From contig CAMAWT010000004.1 in assembly GCA_945862065.1 (NCBI GenBank), forward strand, positions 62,001 through 126,000: 64,000 nucleotides of DNA, written 5' to 3'. Position numbers and translations under genes: made by a program. This stretch comes from Flavobacterium psychrophilum (GTDB lineage: Bacteria; Bacteroidota; Bacteroidia; Flavobacteriales; Flavobacteriaceae). Shown here one piece after another: positions 42,956 through 52,300 of the stretch. Within the stretch, counting starts at the first letter, position 1. The number at the start of each line of letters is the position of its first letter. Below the pieces are notes generated by a model that was not told where the DNA came from, did no database searches, and was given only the letters and a program-made list of their open reading frames with translations.

Positions 42956-43747
42956 TTATAAATCCTGGGCATTAGCAATTAATTCTGCAATATCAAGCAC
43001 AACAACGTCTTGCTCTTTTTCTTTGTTTTTTATACCATCGGTTAACATGGTGTTGCAAAATGGGCAACCGGCGGCTATTATTTCTGAAGCGGTTTCAAGG
43101 GCATCTTCGGTTCTTTCAATATTAATTTCTTTATTTCCTTTTTCAGCATCTTTAAACATTTGTGCTCCACCAGCACCACAGCACAATCCGTTTGCTTTTG
43201 AACGTTTCATTTCTACCAGTTCAGCATCCAATTTTTGAATTAATTCTCTTGGCGCTTCATATACATTATTTGCTCTTCCTAAATAGCAAGGGTCGTGAAA
43301 TGTAATTTTTTTACCTTTAAATTTTCCACCTTCAATGGTCAATCGTCCGTCATCTAATAAAGATTTTAAAAACTCAGTATGATGAATCACTTCATAATTT
43401 CCTCCAAGTTCTGGATATTCATTTTTCAATGTATTAAAGCAATGCGGACACGCAGTCACTATTTTTTTTGCTTCATAGGCATTTAACACATCAATATTCA
43501 TCATGGCTTGCATCTGAAATAAAAACTCGTTACCAGCACGTTTTGCTGGATCTCCCGTGCAACTTTCTTCGGTTCCAAGAACTGCAAATTCAATTTTTGC
43601 TCTATTCAAAATTTTCACAAAAGCTTTGGTGATTTTTTTTGCTCTATCATCAAAACTTCCTGAACATCCAACCCAAAATAAAATTTCTGGTTGTTTGCCT
43701 TGAGCTAGCATTTCTGCCATTGTTGGTACTATTAAACTTTCTGACAT
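42956..43747 (-). CDS. CCG-domain iron-sulfur protein (HdrB-like)
   Basis: A 263-residue protein with two cysteine-rich CCG domains. The first has VGCSGSFDDR near residue 28, then GTEESCTGDPAKRAG and TACPHCFNTLKNEYP. The second has HDPCYLGRANN, GLCCGAGGAQMF and AGCPFCNTML. HdrB-type proteins hold unusual [4Fe-4S] clusters and pass electrons in heterodisulfide reductase, glycolate oxidase and related enzymes. The neighbouring membrane protein with heme-like helices and 4Fe-4S motifs makes a split ETF:menaquinone oxidoreductase-like complex likely. The 38-base spacing supports co-transcription. Confidence 0.9.
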   Translation of the reverse strand: MSESLIVPTMAEMLAQGKQPEILFWVGCSGSFDDRAKKITKAFVKILNRAKIEFAVLGTEESCTGDPAKRAGNEFLFQMQAMMNIDVLNAYEAKKIVTACPHCFNTLKNEYPELGGNYEVIHHTEFLKSLLDDGRLTIEGGKFKGKKITFHDPCYLGRANNVYEAPRELIQKLDAELVEMKRSKANGLCCGAGGAQMFKDAEKGNKEINIERTEDALETASEIIAAGCPFCNTMLTDGIKNKEKEQDVVVLDIAELIANAQDL

Positions 43748-43785
43748 ACGGTTTTTTTATTTGATTTGTGAGATGAGTTTATCAT

Positions 43786-45108
43786 TTATTCGTTTTTCCA
43801 ATTTAATCGATCCATTTGATTATATTGCCATGGAGCGCCATTATTTTCAATATTGGTCATCATACTATTTAATGACATAGGTGCAGCACTTTGTTCCATT
43901 ACCAAATATCTTCGCATATCAACAATAATTGATAAAGGACTTATGTTTACTGGACATTCTTCCACGCACGCATTACAAGATGTACACGCCCAAAGCTCTT
44001 CTGTAGAGATATAATCGTTTAATAGTGATATATTATCTGGAATAAAAACACCTTTGTTCATATTCATATTTTTACCAACCTGCTCCAATCGATCACGCGT
44101 ATCCATCATTATTTTACGAGGAGATAATTTTTTCCCTGTTTGATTTGCAGGACAAACAGAAGTACAACGACCACATTCTGTACATGTATAAGCATTTAAA
44201 AGCTGAACCCAATTTAAATCCAAAACATCACTCGCACCAAATTTACTTGGCACATCAGTTGTTTCAACTGGTGATGCATAAGGGTCGGCATTTGGATCCA
44301 TCATCAATTTAACTTCATTGGTAACACTTTCCAGGTTATCAAGTTTACCTTTTTGATTTAAATCAGCAAAATAGGTATTCGGGAAGGCTAATAGAATATG
44401 TAAGTGTTTGGAATAATATAAATAATTTAGAAAAACCAAAATACCTGCAATGTGCAACCACCAAAATGTACGTTCTAACATTACAACCAAACTTTCTGAA
44501 AGTCCGTTAAAAATTGGTGCGATATGTTGACTAATTGGAAACGAACCTGCCTCAGTATAATGACTTACCCCTGCTTTTTGTAACCAAAGATCGGAAGCAT
44601 TCATTAATAAAAATAATGACATCAAAACCAATTCGAAGTATATAATGTAATTAGCATCCTTTTTAGGCTTTCCATTTAAATCTGAACTTGTAAACCTATT
44701 CAGTTTGATGATATTTCGTCGTAACCAAAATATAATCACGGCTACCACAACTAATACAGCCAAAATTTCAAAAGAACCAATTAGAAAATCATAAAGACCT
44801 CCTAAAAATGATAGAACCCTGTGAGTACCAAACAATCCGTCAATAATAATTTCAATGACTTCTATATTAATAATGACAAAACTAATATAAACAATGACAT
44901 GCAAAATTCCTGAAACAGGTCTTTTTACCATTTTCGATTGACCTAAAGCAATCATCATCATGTTTTTCCATCTCAAGGATGGATTGTCTTTTCTATCAAC
45001 GTCTTTACCTGATTTTATATTTCTAATTATTTTTTTGATATTAGAAACAAAATAACCAATTCCGATAGTTAATAAAATAGCAAAGAAAATATTGTCAACA
45101 TATTTCAT
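43786..45108 (-). CDS. Membrane 4Fe-4S protein with NarI-like heme helices
   Basis: A 440-residue protein. Five or six membrane helices (about residues 5-22, 65-90, 105-130, 150-170 and 215-240) include histidines that could bind heme b (HVIVYISFV, WWLHIAGILVF). The C-terminal part has two ferredoxin-like clusters: CTECGRCTSVCP near residue 303 and CTSCNACVEECP near 368. This layout with the CCG protein downstream matches the parts of ETF:menaquinone oxidoreductases, which in some bacteria are one chain. The partner is probably an electron-transfer flavoprotein, but no ETF gene is in the window. It follows the MCE gene by 9 bases. Confidence 0.9.
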   Translation of the reverse strand: MKYVDNIFFAILLTIGIGYFVSNIKKIIRNIKSGKDVDRKDNPSLRWKNMMMIALGQSKMVKRPVSGILHVIVYISFVIINIEVIEIIIDGLFGTHRVLSFLGGLYDFLIGSFEILAVLVVVAVIIFWLRRNIIKLNRFTSSDLNGKPKKDANYIIYFELVLMSLFLLMNASDLWLQKAGVSHYTEAGSFPISQHIAPIFNGLSESLVVMLERTFWWLHIAGILVFLNYLYYSKHLHILLAFPNTYFADLNQKGKLDNLESVTNEVKLMMDPNADPYASPVETTDVPSKFGASDVLDLNWVQLLNAYTCTECGRCTSVCPANQTGKKLSPRKIMMDTRDRLEQVGKNMNMNKGVFIPDNISLLNDYISTEELWACTSCNACVEECPVNISPLSIIVDMRRYLVMEQSAAPMSLNSMMTNIENNGAPWQYNQMDRLNWKNE

Positions 45109-45117
45109 AGTAATGAT

Positions 45118-46071
45118 TTATTTGATGGTATCTGTTGGTTTTGGTGCTGCATAAGGTTTGTTCTTTTTGCCAAATAATGATACGTTTACATACCTAGTTG
45201 GATATAATCTTACGTCTTGCAACAATAATTCTAGTTCTTTTGATGTTTTAGAAAAATTAGTATAGAGTGCATCATCTTTCAATAATTTCCCCATGCTTCC
45301 TTTACCTTCGTTTAAATTTTTCATCAAAAAATTTACATTTGATAAAGTAGTTTCAAGTGTTTTAATGGTTTTATTAATTTCTGTTTTAGATAAGGAATCT
45401 GAAATTTTCGCAAAGTTTTTGGAAGCAATATCTACGTTAGACAAAGTACTGTTCAATTTTGATTTATTTTCAGATATCATCGAATTTACTTCTGTTGAGG
45501 CAAGTTTGAACTGCACCAACGTTTCATTCAAATTATCTAATCCACTTTGAATATTATTTTTGGTTTCTGCATTCAATAGTTGATTTACATTTTGCAACAT
45601 CAAATTGGCATTGTCCATCAATTTTTCGACCTTAATTTTTATTGGATCTAATTGACCCAAAACTCCATCTATTACACCTAATTTACTTGCCGAAACTAAA
45701 TAGTCACCAGATTCAATTGATTTGGTTGAACTTTTGTTGATAATTATTGCAATTTGTTTACCGCCAATAGGGCTTGGTGCATAGACTTGGGCAACACTTT
45801 TTTCAGTTATTTTAAAATCGCTATTGATTTGTAATTCTACAAGTAATTTTCCGGATTCTAACAAATCAATTGATTTAACTTTCCCTATGGTTAATCCGTT
45901 TAAAGATACTGGAGAGGACGGTAGCAAACCTTCTACATTATCATATTCTACAAAAACTTTTTTGTAATTACTTAGCAAATCGCTTCCCTTTAAAAAACTA
46001 TAACCCCAAATAAATAAAAGTATGGAAGATATAGCTAATATGGCTGTTTTAATTTCTTTAGTTAATTTCAA
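45118..46071 (-). CDS. MCE/MlaD-family phospholipid transport protein
   Basis: A 317-residue protein with a single N-terminal membrane helix (IKTAILAISSILLFIWGYSF) and an MCE domain at about residues 35-115 (VFVEYDNVEGLLPSSPVSLN, then VYAPSPIGGKQIAIII). A long helical part follows (about 140-285), common in MlaD-like proteins that form tubes or needles between membranes. It probably moves phospholipids between inner and outer membranes. No MlaE or MlaF gene is adjacent, so partners would be elsewhere. It is the second gene of the operon after the amidase, 6 bases away. Confidence 0.92.
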   Translation of the reverse strand: MKLTKEIKTAILAISSILLFIWGYSFLKGSDLLSNYKKVFVEYDNVEGLLPSSPVSLNGLTIGKVKSIDLLESGKLLVELQINSDFKITEKSVAQVYAPSPIGGKQIAIIINKSSTKSIESGDYLVSASKLGVIDGVLGQLDPIKIKVEKLMDNANLMLQNVNQLLNAETKNNIQSGLDNLNETLVQFKLASTEVNSMISENKSKLNSTLSNVDIASKNFAKISDSLSKTEINKTIKTLETTLSNVNFLMKNLNEGKGSMGKLLKDDALYTNFSKTSKELELLLQDVRLYPTRYVNVSLFGKKNKPYAAPKPTDTIK

Positions 46072-46077
46072 AATGAT

Positions 46078-47256
46078 TTAATTTAATTTTTTTAATGCTT
46101 CTTTGATACTGATGCTTGTTCCGTTATAGAATGCTATTATGTATGCAGATGAATAGCCTTTTGACTTTGCAACTGCTAATAGTTTTTTGGCTTCATCATA
46201 ATTGGATGTTGAACCGTAAGTATATTTGTACAATTTATTTTCAAAAGTACTCGAAATATTTTTAAGTCCTTTAAAATTGGAAGGACTTAATTCAATATTT
46301 TTGGAACTAGCAGAAAGTTGAATTTTAAAAATTATAACCGATTCTCCTTCATTTCCTTTTAAAATTATTTTTGGATTGTTTTGTTTAATCGTATCTACTT
46401 TTTTTGGTGTTTCGACTGTTTTTGTATTTTGAGTATTTGATTTAACATAAGGTCTTTCAATAAAATCATCGTTAGTTCCTCCATCAAAGTTTTCTTTCTT
46501 ATAACTAATAACAGCGTCGGCAATTGCTTTTGCAACCTCGTTTTGTCCTTCTTCAGAGTCTAAATATTTTCCTTCCTCAGGATTTGAAATAAAACCAGTT
46601 TCAATCAAAACACGCGGCATATATGCTTTATGCAAAACCATGTAAGGTGCTTGTTTTACTCCTCCACCTCTACTTTTTCTACCATTATCATTAACAAAAT
46701 GGTCTTGAATTTTACCCGCAAGCATGATACTATTCTCTATAAATTCCTCTTGCATCAACGTCATTCCAAGCATCGACTCTGGTTTTTTTGGATCAAAACC
46801 TTCATATTTTTGCTTATAATCTTTCTCCATCGTAATTACCTGATTTTCTCTTTTGGCAGCTTCAAGGTTCGATGCATTTTTATTCATACCCATTACGTAG
46901 GTTTCAGATCCACTTGCAGCTGAGTTAACATTTGCATTACAATGTATCGAAACAAAAATATTAGAATCGGCACGATTTGCTATGTTTGCACGTTCTATCA
47001 ATCCGATAAAAACATCTGTTTTACGAGTATAAATGACTTCTATTCCTGGATAATCTTCTAAAATTTTTCCAACTTTTAATACAATGGCTAAATTTATTTT
47101 TTTTTCAATATGTGGATAATATACCGCTCCAAAATCTTGATCGCCATGACCAGCATCTAAAGTAACTTTAAATGGTTTTGTTTGTGAATAAGAAACTGTA
47201 ATTTGAAACGCAAATAGGGTCGTAATTACTAGAAATAGGTTTTTGAATGCAATCAT
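46078..47256 (-). CDS. N-acetylmuramoyl-L-alanine amidase (Amidase_3)
   Basis: A 392-residue zinc amidase with signal (LFLVITTLFAFQITVSYSQT). The Amidase_3 domain covers about residues 30-250: the first His and a conserved acidic residue in VTLDAGHGDQDFGAVY, the second ligand Glu in INLAIVLKVGK-adjacent sequence, then FVSIHCNAN and VLIETGFISNPEEG. The C terminus (about 300-392) looks like an SPOR-type peptidoglycan-binding region (FKIQLSASSKNIELS, then KYTYGSTSNYDEAKKLLAVA). It cleaves the stem peptide from MurNAc and helps split daughter cells. It is first in a minus-strand operon and divergent from LptD. Confidence 0.92.
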   Translation of the reverse strand: MIAFKNLFLVITTLFAFQITVSYSQTKPFKVTLDAGHGDQDFGAVYYPHIEKKINLAIVLKVGKILEDYPGIEVIYTRKTDVFIGLIERANIANRADSNIFVSIHCNANVNSAASGSETYVMGMNKNASNLEAAKRENQVITMEKDYKQKYEGFDPKKPESMLGMTLMQEEFIENSIMLAGKIQDHFVNDNGRKSRGGGVKQAPYMVLHKAYMPRVLIETGFISNPEEGKYLDSEEGQNEVAKAIADAVISYKKENFDGGTNDDFIERPYVKSNTQNTKTVETPKKVDTIKQNNPKIILKGNEGESVIIFKIQLSASSKNIELSPSNFKGLKNISSTFENKLYKYTYGSTSNYDEAKKLLAVAKSKGYSSAYIIAFYNGTSISIKEALKKLN

Positions 47257-47314
47257 AATTAATAAAAAAGTTAATTTTAATTAAAACTCCAATGTTATAC
47301 ATTTATTATTTACC

Positions 47315-47322
47315 TATTTTTG
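47315..47322 (+). promoter_or_regulatory. -7 box TATTTTTG upstream of lptD
   Basis: TATTTTTG fits TAnnTTTG, 22 bases before the TTG start at 47344. It limits how far upstream translation could begin and so supports the TTG start. Confidence 0.55.
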
Positions 47323-47343
47323 GCAAAAATTAATATGTGAATT

Positions 47344-50079
47344 TTGAGTTCCATAAAATTGAGATCATTTTTTACAAAAATAGTATTTAAACCTTTGCGC
47401 ACAAACTTATTTTATATCGTTTTATCAGTTATTTTCCTAACAATCGGAAACACTTCTACTTTTAGCCAAGAAAAGAAGGATAGAAAAGAACCTTTATCAC
47501 TGCCAAACAAACCTTCTAACCCAACTAAAGCTAGGAATGTTTCTACAGAAATTACTTCAGAAATTCAAATAAAAGATACAATAAAAGTCGATTCTTTGAA
47601 AAAGAAAAAGTCATTATTGGAAGGTAAAGTTAAGTATAATGCTAAAAAGTATGCCAAATTTGATAATAAAAAACAATTACTTACACTGTATGACAACGCT
47701 GAATTATACTATTTAGATTATGAGTTAAAGTCAGGTATTATTGTAATGGATTACAAAAAAAATGAAGTTTACGCAGGCCGATTAAAAGATTCAACTGGAA
47801 AATACATCCAATATCCAAATTTCAAACAAGGTAGTAATGTGGTTGAACCAGATTCTATTCGATTTAATTTCAAAACAAAAAAAGCAATTGTTTGGAATTC
47901 TAGAACAGAACAAGGTGAAATGCGAGTAAAAGCGGAAGTAACCAAAAAAGAAAATGATTCGGTTTACTTTATGAAAAACGCTCGTTTTACAACAGCCAAA
48001 AACATTGATGATCCTGAATATTATTTCATCACTTCTTCTGCCAAAATGGTTCCAGGCAAAAAAGTAGTTGTTGGTTCTACAAACATGGTTATTGCTGGCG
48101 TTCCAACGCCCATTTATCTTCCTTTTGCCTTTTTTCCTATCACAGAAACCAGTCGTTCCGGATTGATTATTCCAAGCTACGGACAAAGCAATCAACGGGG
48201 ATATTCATTACAAAATGGAGGTTATTATTTTGCTTTAAGCGAAAACTATGATTTGGCCGTTTTGGGAGATTATTATACCAATGGTAGTTATGCCATGCGT
48301 TTTGAATCGAGTTATGCCAAGCGATATAAATTTAACGGTAATGTAAATGTTCGATTTGAAAACCTCATTAATAGTGAACGTGGTTTTCCTGATTATTCGA
48401 AAAGTAAAATTTATAACATTCAATGGTCGCACAGCCAAGACATGAAATCCAGTCCTAATTCTAGGTTTTCAGCCTCTGTTAATTTGGGAAGTAGTCAATA
48501 TTTTACGCAATCTATCAATCAAATTAATGTTGGAGCAAGATTGAATAATACATTAAGTTCTTCAATTTCATATTCCAAAACCTTTAATACCGTTCCGCAA
48601 ATCAATGTATCGTTAACGGCAACACACTCTCAAAATACACAAACGCAACAAATAAACATGACATTGCCTACACTTCAAGCCAGTGTGGACAGAATTTTTC
48701 CTTTTGCTCCAAAAGAAGGAATTAAGAAAGGTTTTTTCAAAAACATAAACTTTCAATATAATTTGAGAGGTGAAAATAGAATTGTAACAACCGATTCCTT
48801 GTTTTTCAAATCAGAAATGTTCAAAGATGCTCAAACAGGTTTTCAACACAGCATTCCGTTGAGTACCAATTTTAAGTTATTTAAATATTTCAGTGCAACA
48901 ACTTCGGTTAATTACAATGAAGTTTGGACTTTAAAAACCATTACAAAAGATTATAATTCCGCAACAAACAATGTAGTCAATACGTCGGTTAATGGGTTTG
49001 ATGCCTTTAGAACATACAATGTTTCGAACAGTGTTGGAACTACTATTTATGGAACCTTTAATTTTGGAGAAAACAAGAAAATAAAATCCATCCGACACGT
49101 GATGCGCCCAAATGTTTCGCATTCGTATGCGCCAAGTTTTAATAAATATTACGACACGTATGCAACAGACGGAAGTGGCACAATGACGAAAGAATACACA
49201 CGATTTGAAGGAAATTCTTTTGGTGTGCCAGGAAATAATTATTCCAATACAATCGGATTAAGTATCAGTAATACATTTGAAGCAAAAGTTCGTGACAATG
49301 ATTCAACAAAGACAGAACCCAAAAAGATCATGTTGATTAATAACTTAAATCTTTCTACAGGATATGATATTTCTGCCGACTCACTCCGTTGGGCACCTAT
49401 GCGAGTTAGCGGCGGTACTCAATTATTTAAACAAAAATTAAATCTGAACTTCGCTGCAACTTTCGATCCTTATGCGTTGGATAGCAACGGAAGACGAATT
49501 GATACATTCAATATTGATAATGGTGGAAGCCTTTTCAGAATGACAAGTTCCAACATGACCATGAATTATTCGTTTGCAAGTTCAGAAAAAAAGGACAAGA
49601 AAAAAAGTAACCAAAGTTCCCGAAATGGCGGTCGTGAGGATGATTTGTTTGGTACTGCTACCGATTTTTCAGACAGACGTGAAAGTCAATTTGAAGATGA
49701 CGAAGAGGAAGAATCTTCCAATTTTGCCGGCTTTTATAAATCCAATCTCCCCTGGAACATGAGTTTGGCCTATTCCTTGACATACAGCAATTCAAATCGA
49801 GAAAGTAAAATTACCAATAACTCCATCATGATTTCGGCAAATACCGATTTAACACCAAAATGGAAACTTGGAATATCGACTGGTTTCGACTTTGTCCAGA
49901 AAGGCGTTACGTTTACTCAATTCAGATTTGAAAGAGATTTGATGAGTTGGCGAATGGATTTCAACTGGGTTCCCTTCGGAAACAATGCCTATTGGGGCTT
50001 CTTTATTGGAATAAAATCTGGAATTTTAAGCGATATTAAATACGATAAACAAAACCAACCAAACAGAACCGTTAACTAA
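47344..50079 (+). CDS. lptD: LptD-like LPS-assembly outer-membrane protein
   Basis: A 911-residue protein. The first part has a long signal region (LRTNLFYIVLSVIFLTIGN), then an N-terminal OstA-like domain with ELYYLDYELKSGIIVMDY and YAGRLKDSTGKYIQYP, and a conserved Pro-rich stretch GVPTPIYLPFAFFPITET (about residues 256-273) typical of LptD. The rest is a large beta-barrel with many Tyr/Asn/Ser strands, and an acidic insert (about 788-802). LptD inserts LPS in the outer membrane. No ATG is available near the 5' end in frame, so I used the TTG at 47344. The promoter box just upstream agrees. Confidence 0.9.
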   Translation: MSSIKLRSFFTKIVFKPLRTNLFYIVLSVIFLTIGNTSTFSQEKKDRKEPLSLPNKPSNPTKARNVSTEITSEIQIKDTIKVDSLKKKKSLLEGKVKYNAKKYAKFDNKKQLLTLYDNAELYYLDYELKSGIIVMDYKKNEVYAGRLKDSTGKYIQYPNFKQGSNVVEPDSIRFNFKTKKAIVWNSRTEQGEMRVKAEVTKKENDSVYFMKNARFTTAKNIDDPEYYFITSSAKMVPGKKVVVGSTNMVIAGVPTPIYLPFAFFPITETSRSGLIIPSYGQSNQRGYSLQNGGYYFALSENYDLAVLGDYYTNGSYAMRFESSYAKRYKFNGNVNVRFENLINSERGFPDYSKSKIYNIQWSHSQDMKSSPNSRFSASVNLGSSQYFTQSINQINVGARLNNTLSSSISYSKTFNTVPQINVSLTATHSQNTQTQQINMTLPTLQASVDRIFPFAPKEGIKKGFFKNINFQYNLRGENRIVTTDSLFFKSEMFKDAQTGFQHSIPLSTNFKLFKYFSATTSVNYNEVWTLKTITKDYNSATNNVVNTSVNGFDAFRTYNVSNSVGTTIYGTFNFGENKKIKSIRHVMRPNVSHSYAPSFNKYYDTYATDGSGTMTKEYTRFEGNSFGVPGNNYSNTIGLSISNTFEAKVRDNDSTKTEPKKIMLINNLNLSTGYDISADSLRWAPMRVSGGTQLFKQKLNLNFAATFDPYALDSNGRRIDTFNIDNGGSLFRMTSSNMTMNYSFASSEKKDKKKSNQSSRNGGREDDLFGTATDFSDRRESQFEDDEEEESSNFAGFYKSNLPWNMSLAYSLTYSNSNRESKITNNSIMISANTDLTPKWKLGISTGFDFVQKGVTFTQFRFERDLMSWRMDFNWVPFGNNAYWGFFIGIKSGILSDIKYDKQNQPNRTVN

Positions 50080-50086
50080 AATTAAT

Positions 50087-50470
50087 ATGAAAAAAATCAT
50101 CAACACCGACAAAGCTCCTGCGCCTATTGGACCTTACAACCAGTCTGTTTTAATAAACGGAATGTTATACACTTCTGGTCAAATTGCTTTAAATCCAGCA
50201 AACATGGAACTCGTTTTAGGTTCCATAGAAATTGAAACCAAACAAGTTATGGAAAATCTAAAAGCGATTCTGGAAGCCGCCAACATGACTTTTGAAAACG
50301 TAATAAAATCAACATTGTTCATTATGGACATGAACGATTTTGCCAAAATAAACAATGTTTATGGCAGTTATTTCAACGAAGAAACCGCTCCTGCACGAGA
50401 AACAGTTCAAGTGGCTAGCCTACCAAAAAATGTGAATATTGAAATCTCAATAATTGCCACTTTAGGTTAA
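50087..50470 (+). CDS. ridA: RidA family enamine/imine deaminase
   Basis: A 127-residue protein of the YjgF/RidA family. The key motifs are TDKAPAPIGPYNQSVLINGMLYTS (core at about residues 5-24), SGQIALNP and the substrate-binding Arg in TAPARETVQVASLPKNVNIEI (about residue 105). RidA hydrolyses reactive 2-aminoacrylate and related enamines from PLP enzymes. It is a trimer in the cytoplasm. It lies 7 bases after the lptD stop, so they are co-transcribed, although the link is probably only positional. Repeat copy C begins just after it. Confidence 0.94.
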   Translation: MKKIINTDKAPAPIGPYNQSVLINGMLYTSGQIALNPANMELVLGSIEIETKQVMENLKAILEAANMTFENVIKSTLFIMDMNDFAKINNVYGSYFNEETAPARETVQVASLPKNVNIEISIIATLG

Positions 50471-50475
50471 TTTAT

Positions 50476-50586
50476 TTTTTTTAGAAGCACACAATCTCGT
50501 TCCAGTACAAAAACAGTCCCGCTTTCGCCTTTATTTCCCTAGCCCTACGGGACGTCGGGAAGATATCGGCTCAATCGGGGCTAAAT
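50476..50586 (-). repeat. Structured dispersed element, copy C
   Basis: Read on the minus strand it starts TTAGCCCCGATTGAGCCGAT. CCCCG pairs with CGGG (plus-strand bases 50576-50580 and 50518-50521). The inner hairpin arms are TCTTCCC with GGGAAATA, enclosing GTCCCGTAGGGC. Its right end lies 5 bases after the ridA stop. Copy E is its closest relative, sharing the extra tail with GAGATT and GTGCTTC. Confidence 0.8.
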
Positions 50587-50887
50587 ATGACAAGTAGTTT
50601 TTCAGCTGAAAATGAGTAATGAGCGAATTTGAAAATGAGATAATTAGAGAATGAGTTAATTAGAAAATTCGTAGCAAATTTTGAAATTGCTTTTTGAAAT
50701 TGAAATTGATAATGTTTGTCATTCCGTAGGAATCTCATAAATATTTTTATTGGTAAAAAAATCAGAAGCAAAACCAGAACAATATTTTTTTTTATTCTTA
50801 AAAATTTATTTGTTAAAGAAAAATTTAAAAAAACGCAAGAACTTTCGAAAATTAATTAATTAACTGCCATTTTTTAAATTCCGTAAT
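50587..50887. other. Non-coding gap, nothing recognised
   Basis: The 300 bases between element C and the next lipoprotein gene are AT-rich with short words such as AATGAG and AATTAGA. A short minus-strand frame exists, but it runs into the element and has no start context, so I do not call it a gene. Confidence 0.6.
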
Positions 50888-51448
50888 ATGAAGAAGTATT
50901 TATTTACAATTTTAGTATATATTCTAATCAGTTGTTCTTCTCCAAAAAAAGTGACTGATGATATCTATTCTGAGGATAAAAATGTAAATTTTTTTGCTTT
51001 TGTTGGTAAGAAAATATCCGTAACACAGTTTGATCCTAATGCTAAAGAAAATGAAGTAATATCTGCTGATAGTTTAACTGGAGAGAAAATCGTACAAAAA
51101 TCGCATATAATGGATTCTGGTTTTAGTTGTAAATATTTGGTTATCAAAAATATTTATAATCGTGTAGAAAATGACACCATTGAATTTGTAGCGAATGATC
51201 ATTACGGAAGACCGAGTTTTGAAAAATCTGAATATGTCTTATTATATATCTCTAAAAGTTCAAAAGGAAATTATTATTTCCATCAAAAATATCAATATGA
51301 TGACCTAAAAGTTGACGAAGACAAAAATTTCTATGGATACATTTTTAAATTGAAAAATAACACTTGGATTAAGCTAGAGAAAAAAGTTTCTGTCAAAGAA
51401 TTATTTGATGAAAAGAAAAAAAATGTATTTAGAGAATTATTCAAATAA
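50888..51448 (+). CDS. Lipoprotein of unknown function
   Basis: A 186-residue lipoprotein (MKKYLFTILVYILISCSSPK, lipobox Cys16). The mature chain is rich in Lys, Asp, Tyr and Phe, with short strands (FFAFVGKKISVTQFDP, FEKSEYVLLYISKS) and a basic C-terminal helix. I recognise no domain. It is probably anchored in the inner or outer membrane facing the periplasm. It stands alone, with non-coding DNA upstream and a convergent SIMPL gene downstream. Confidence 0.82.
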   Translation: MKKYLFTILVYILISCSSPKKVTDDIYSEDKNVNFFAFVGKKISVTQFDPNAKENEVISADSLTGEKIVQKSHIMDSGFSCKYLVIKNIYNRVENDTIEFVANDHYGRPSFEKSEYVLLYISKSSKGNYYFHQKYQYDDLKVDEDKNFYGYIFKLKNNTWIKLEKKVSVKELFDEKKKNVFRELFK

Positions 51449-51471
51449 AAACGACTTACAATTAAAAAAAA

Positions 51472-51495
51472 AACTCCGCCAAAACTGACGGAGTT
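51472..51495 (-). terminator. Terminator of the SIMPL gene
   Basis: AACTCCG at 51472-51478 pairs with CGGAGTT at 51489-51495. On the minus strand it is followed by a T run (an A tract of nine or more ending at 51473), so it fits termination of the gene that ends at 51559. Confidence 0.75.
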
Positions 51496-51558
51496 ATTCA
51501 AAATATTTTAATCCTAATTGGATTTAAACAATTACACTTTTTTTATTATCCAAATTAT

Positions 51559-52251
51559 CTACTCCAACAAGAAACTAACCGTAACATTACTTTGTACTTC
51601 CAACTCACCAATTGCTAATGTTTCTCTAGGAGCATCCATTGCGGCAACGGCATCTGCTTTATAACTTGCAGCTACCACTGGGAAAAAATTAGATTCCATT
51701 TCACTGATGCTAATTACTTTACCCACTTTTTGACCTGGTAATTCTGATATATAATCATTGGCTTTTTGTTTCGCATTTTTGATGGCTAATTTTCGAGCCT
51801 CAATTAAATAACCCGCCATTTTGGATGATTTAAAATCGACATTATCGATTCGGTTGACGCCTACTTCAACAATCCCTTCCATCAAATCTTCGTATTTACT
51901 CAAATCTTTTAGTAAAATATTGATGGTTTGGCTTGCTTCATATTCTTTCTTTTGACCGTCGGTATAATCATATCGTTGGTTTAAGGAAACTTGCTGGGTT
52001 GAATAATCTGTTATGGGTAGATTCATCTTTTTGATAAATGATATCACTTTATCAACCGATTTGTCATTGTCTTTCTTCACATCGGATGCTTTGATTCCTG
52101 ATGTTTCTACAGAAACAGATATAAAAACTTGATCGGGAACAATTTTGATTTTTCCTTCGGCATTAACCGTAATTTGTGGTGTTTGATTTTGAGCTGTAGC
52201 CAATTGAGTACAACTAATGAACACGGCAAGAATTAAAATGATTTTTTTCAT
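51559..52251 (-). CDS. SIMPL (DUF541) domain periplasmic protein
   Basis: A 230-residue protein with signal MKKIILILAVFISCTQLATA. The SIMPL domain covers most of the chain: ITVNAEGKIKIVPDQVFISV (residues 28-47), a conserved central strand with YDYTDGQKKEYEASQTINI and a helix with ARKLAIKNAKQKANDYISEL. Members are secreted or periplasmic and linked to oxidative stress or oligomeric assemblies. The precise activity is unknown. The gene is 49 bases from the rhomboid gene on the same strand and ends in the terminator at 51472. Confidence 0.9.
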   Translation of the reverse strand: MKKIILILAVFISCTQLATAQNQTPQITVNAEGKIKIVPDQVFISVSVETSGIKASDVKKDNDKSVDKVISFIKKMNLPITDYSTQQVSLNQRYDYTDGQKKEYEASQTINILLKDLSKYEDLMEGIVEVGVNRIDNVDFKSSKMAGYLIEARKLAIKNAKQKANDYISELPGQKVGKVISISEMESNFFPVVAASYKADAVAAMDAPRETLAIGELEVQSNVTVSFLLE

Positions 52252-52300
52252 GATGTTTTTTTTTATAAATTATTACAAATAATTTACAATAATAGTGCCA

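Noticed and set aside
50571..50771. Minus-strand frame of 66 codons
   Set aside because: It starts in AT-rich non-coding DNA and ends in repeat element C. There is no ribosome-binding context and no recognisable protein feature.
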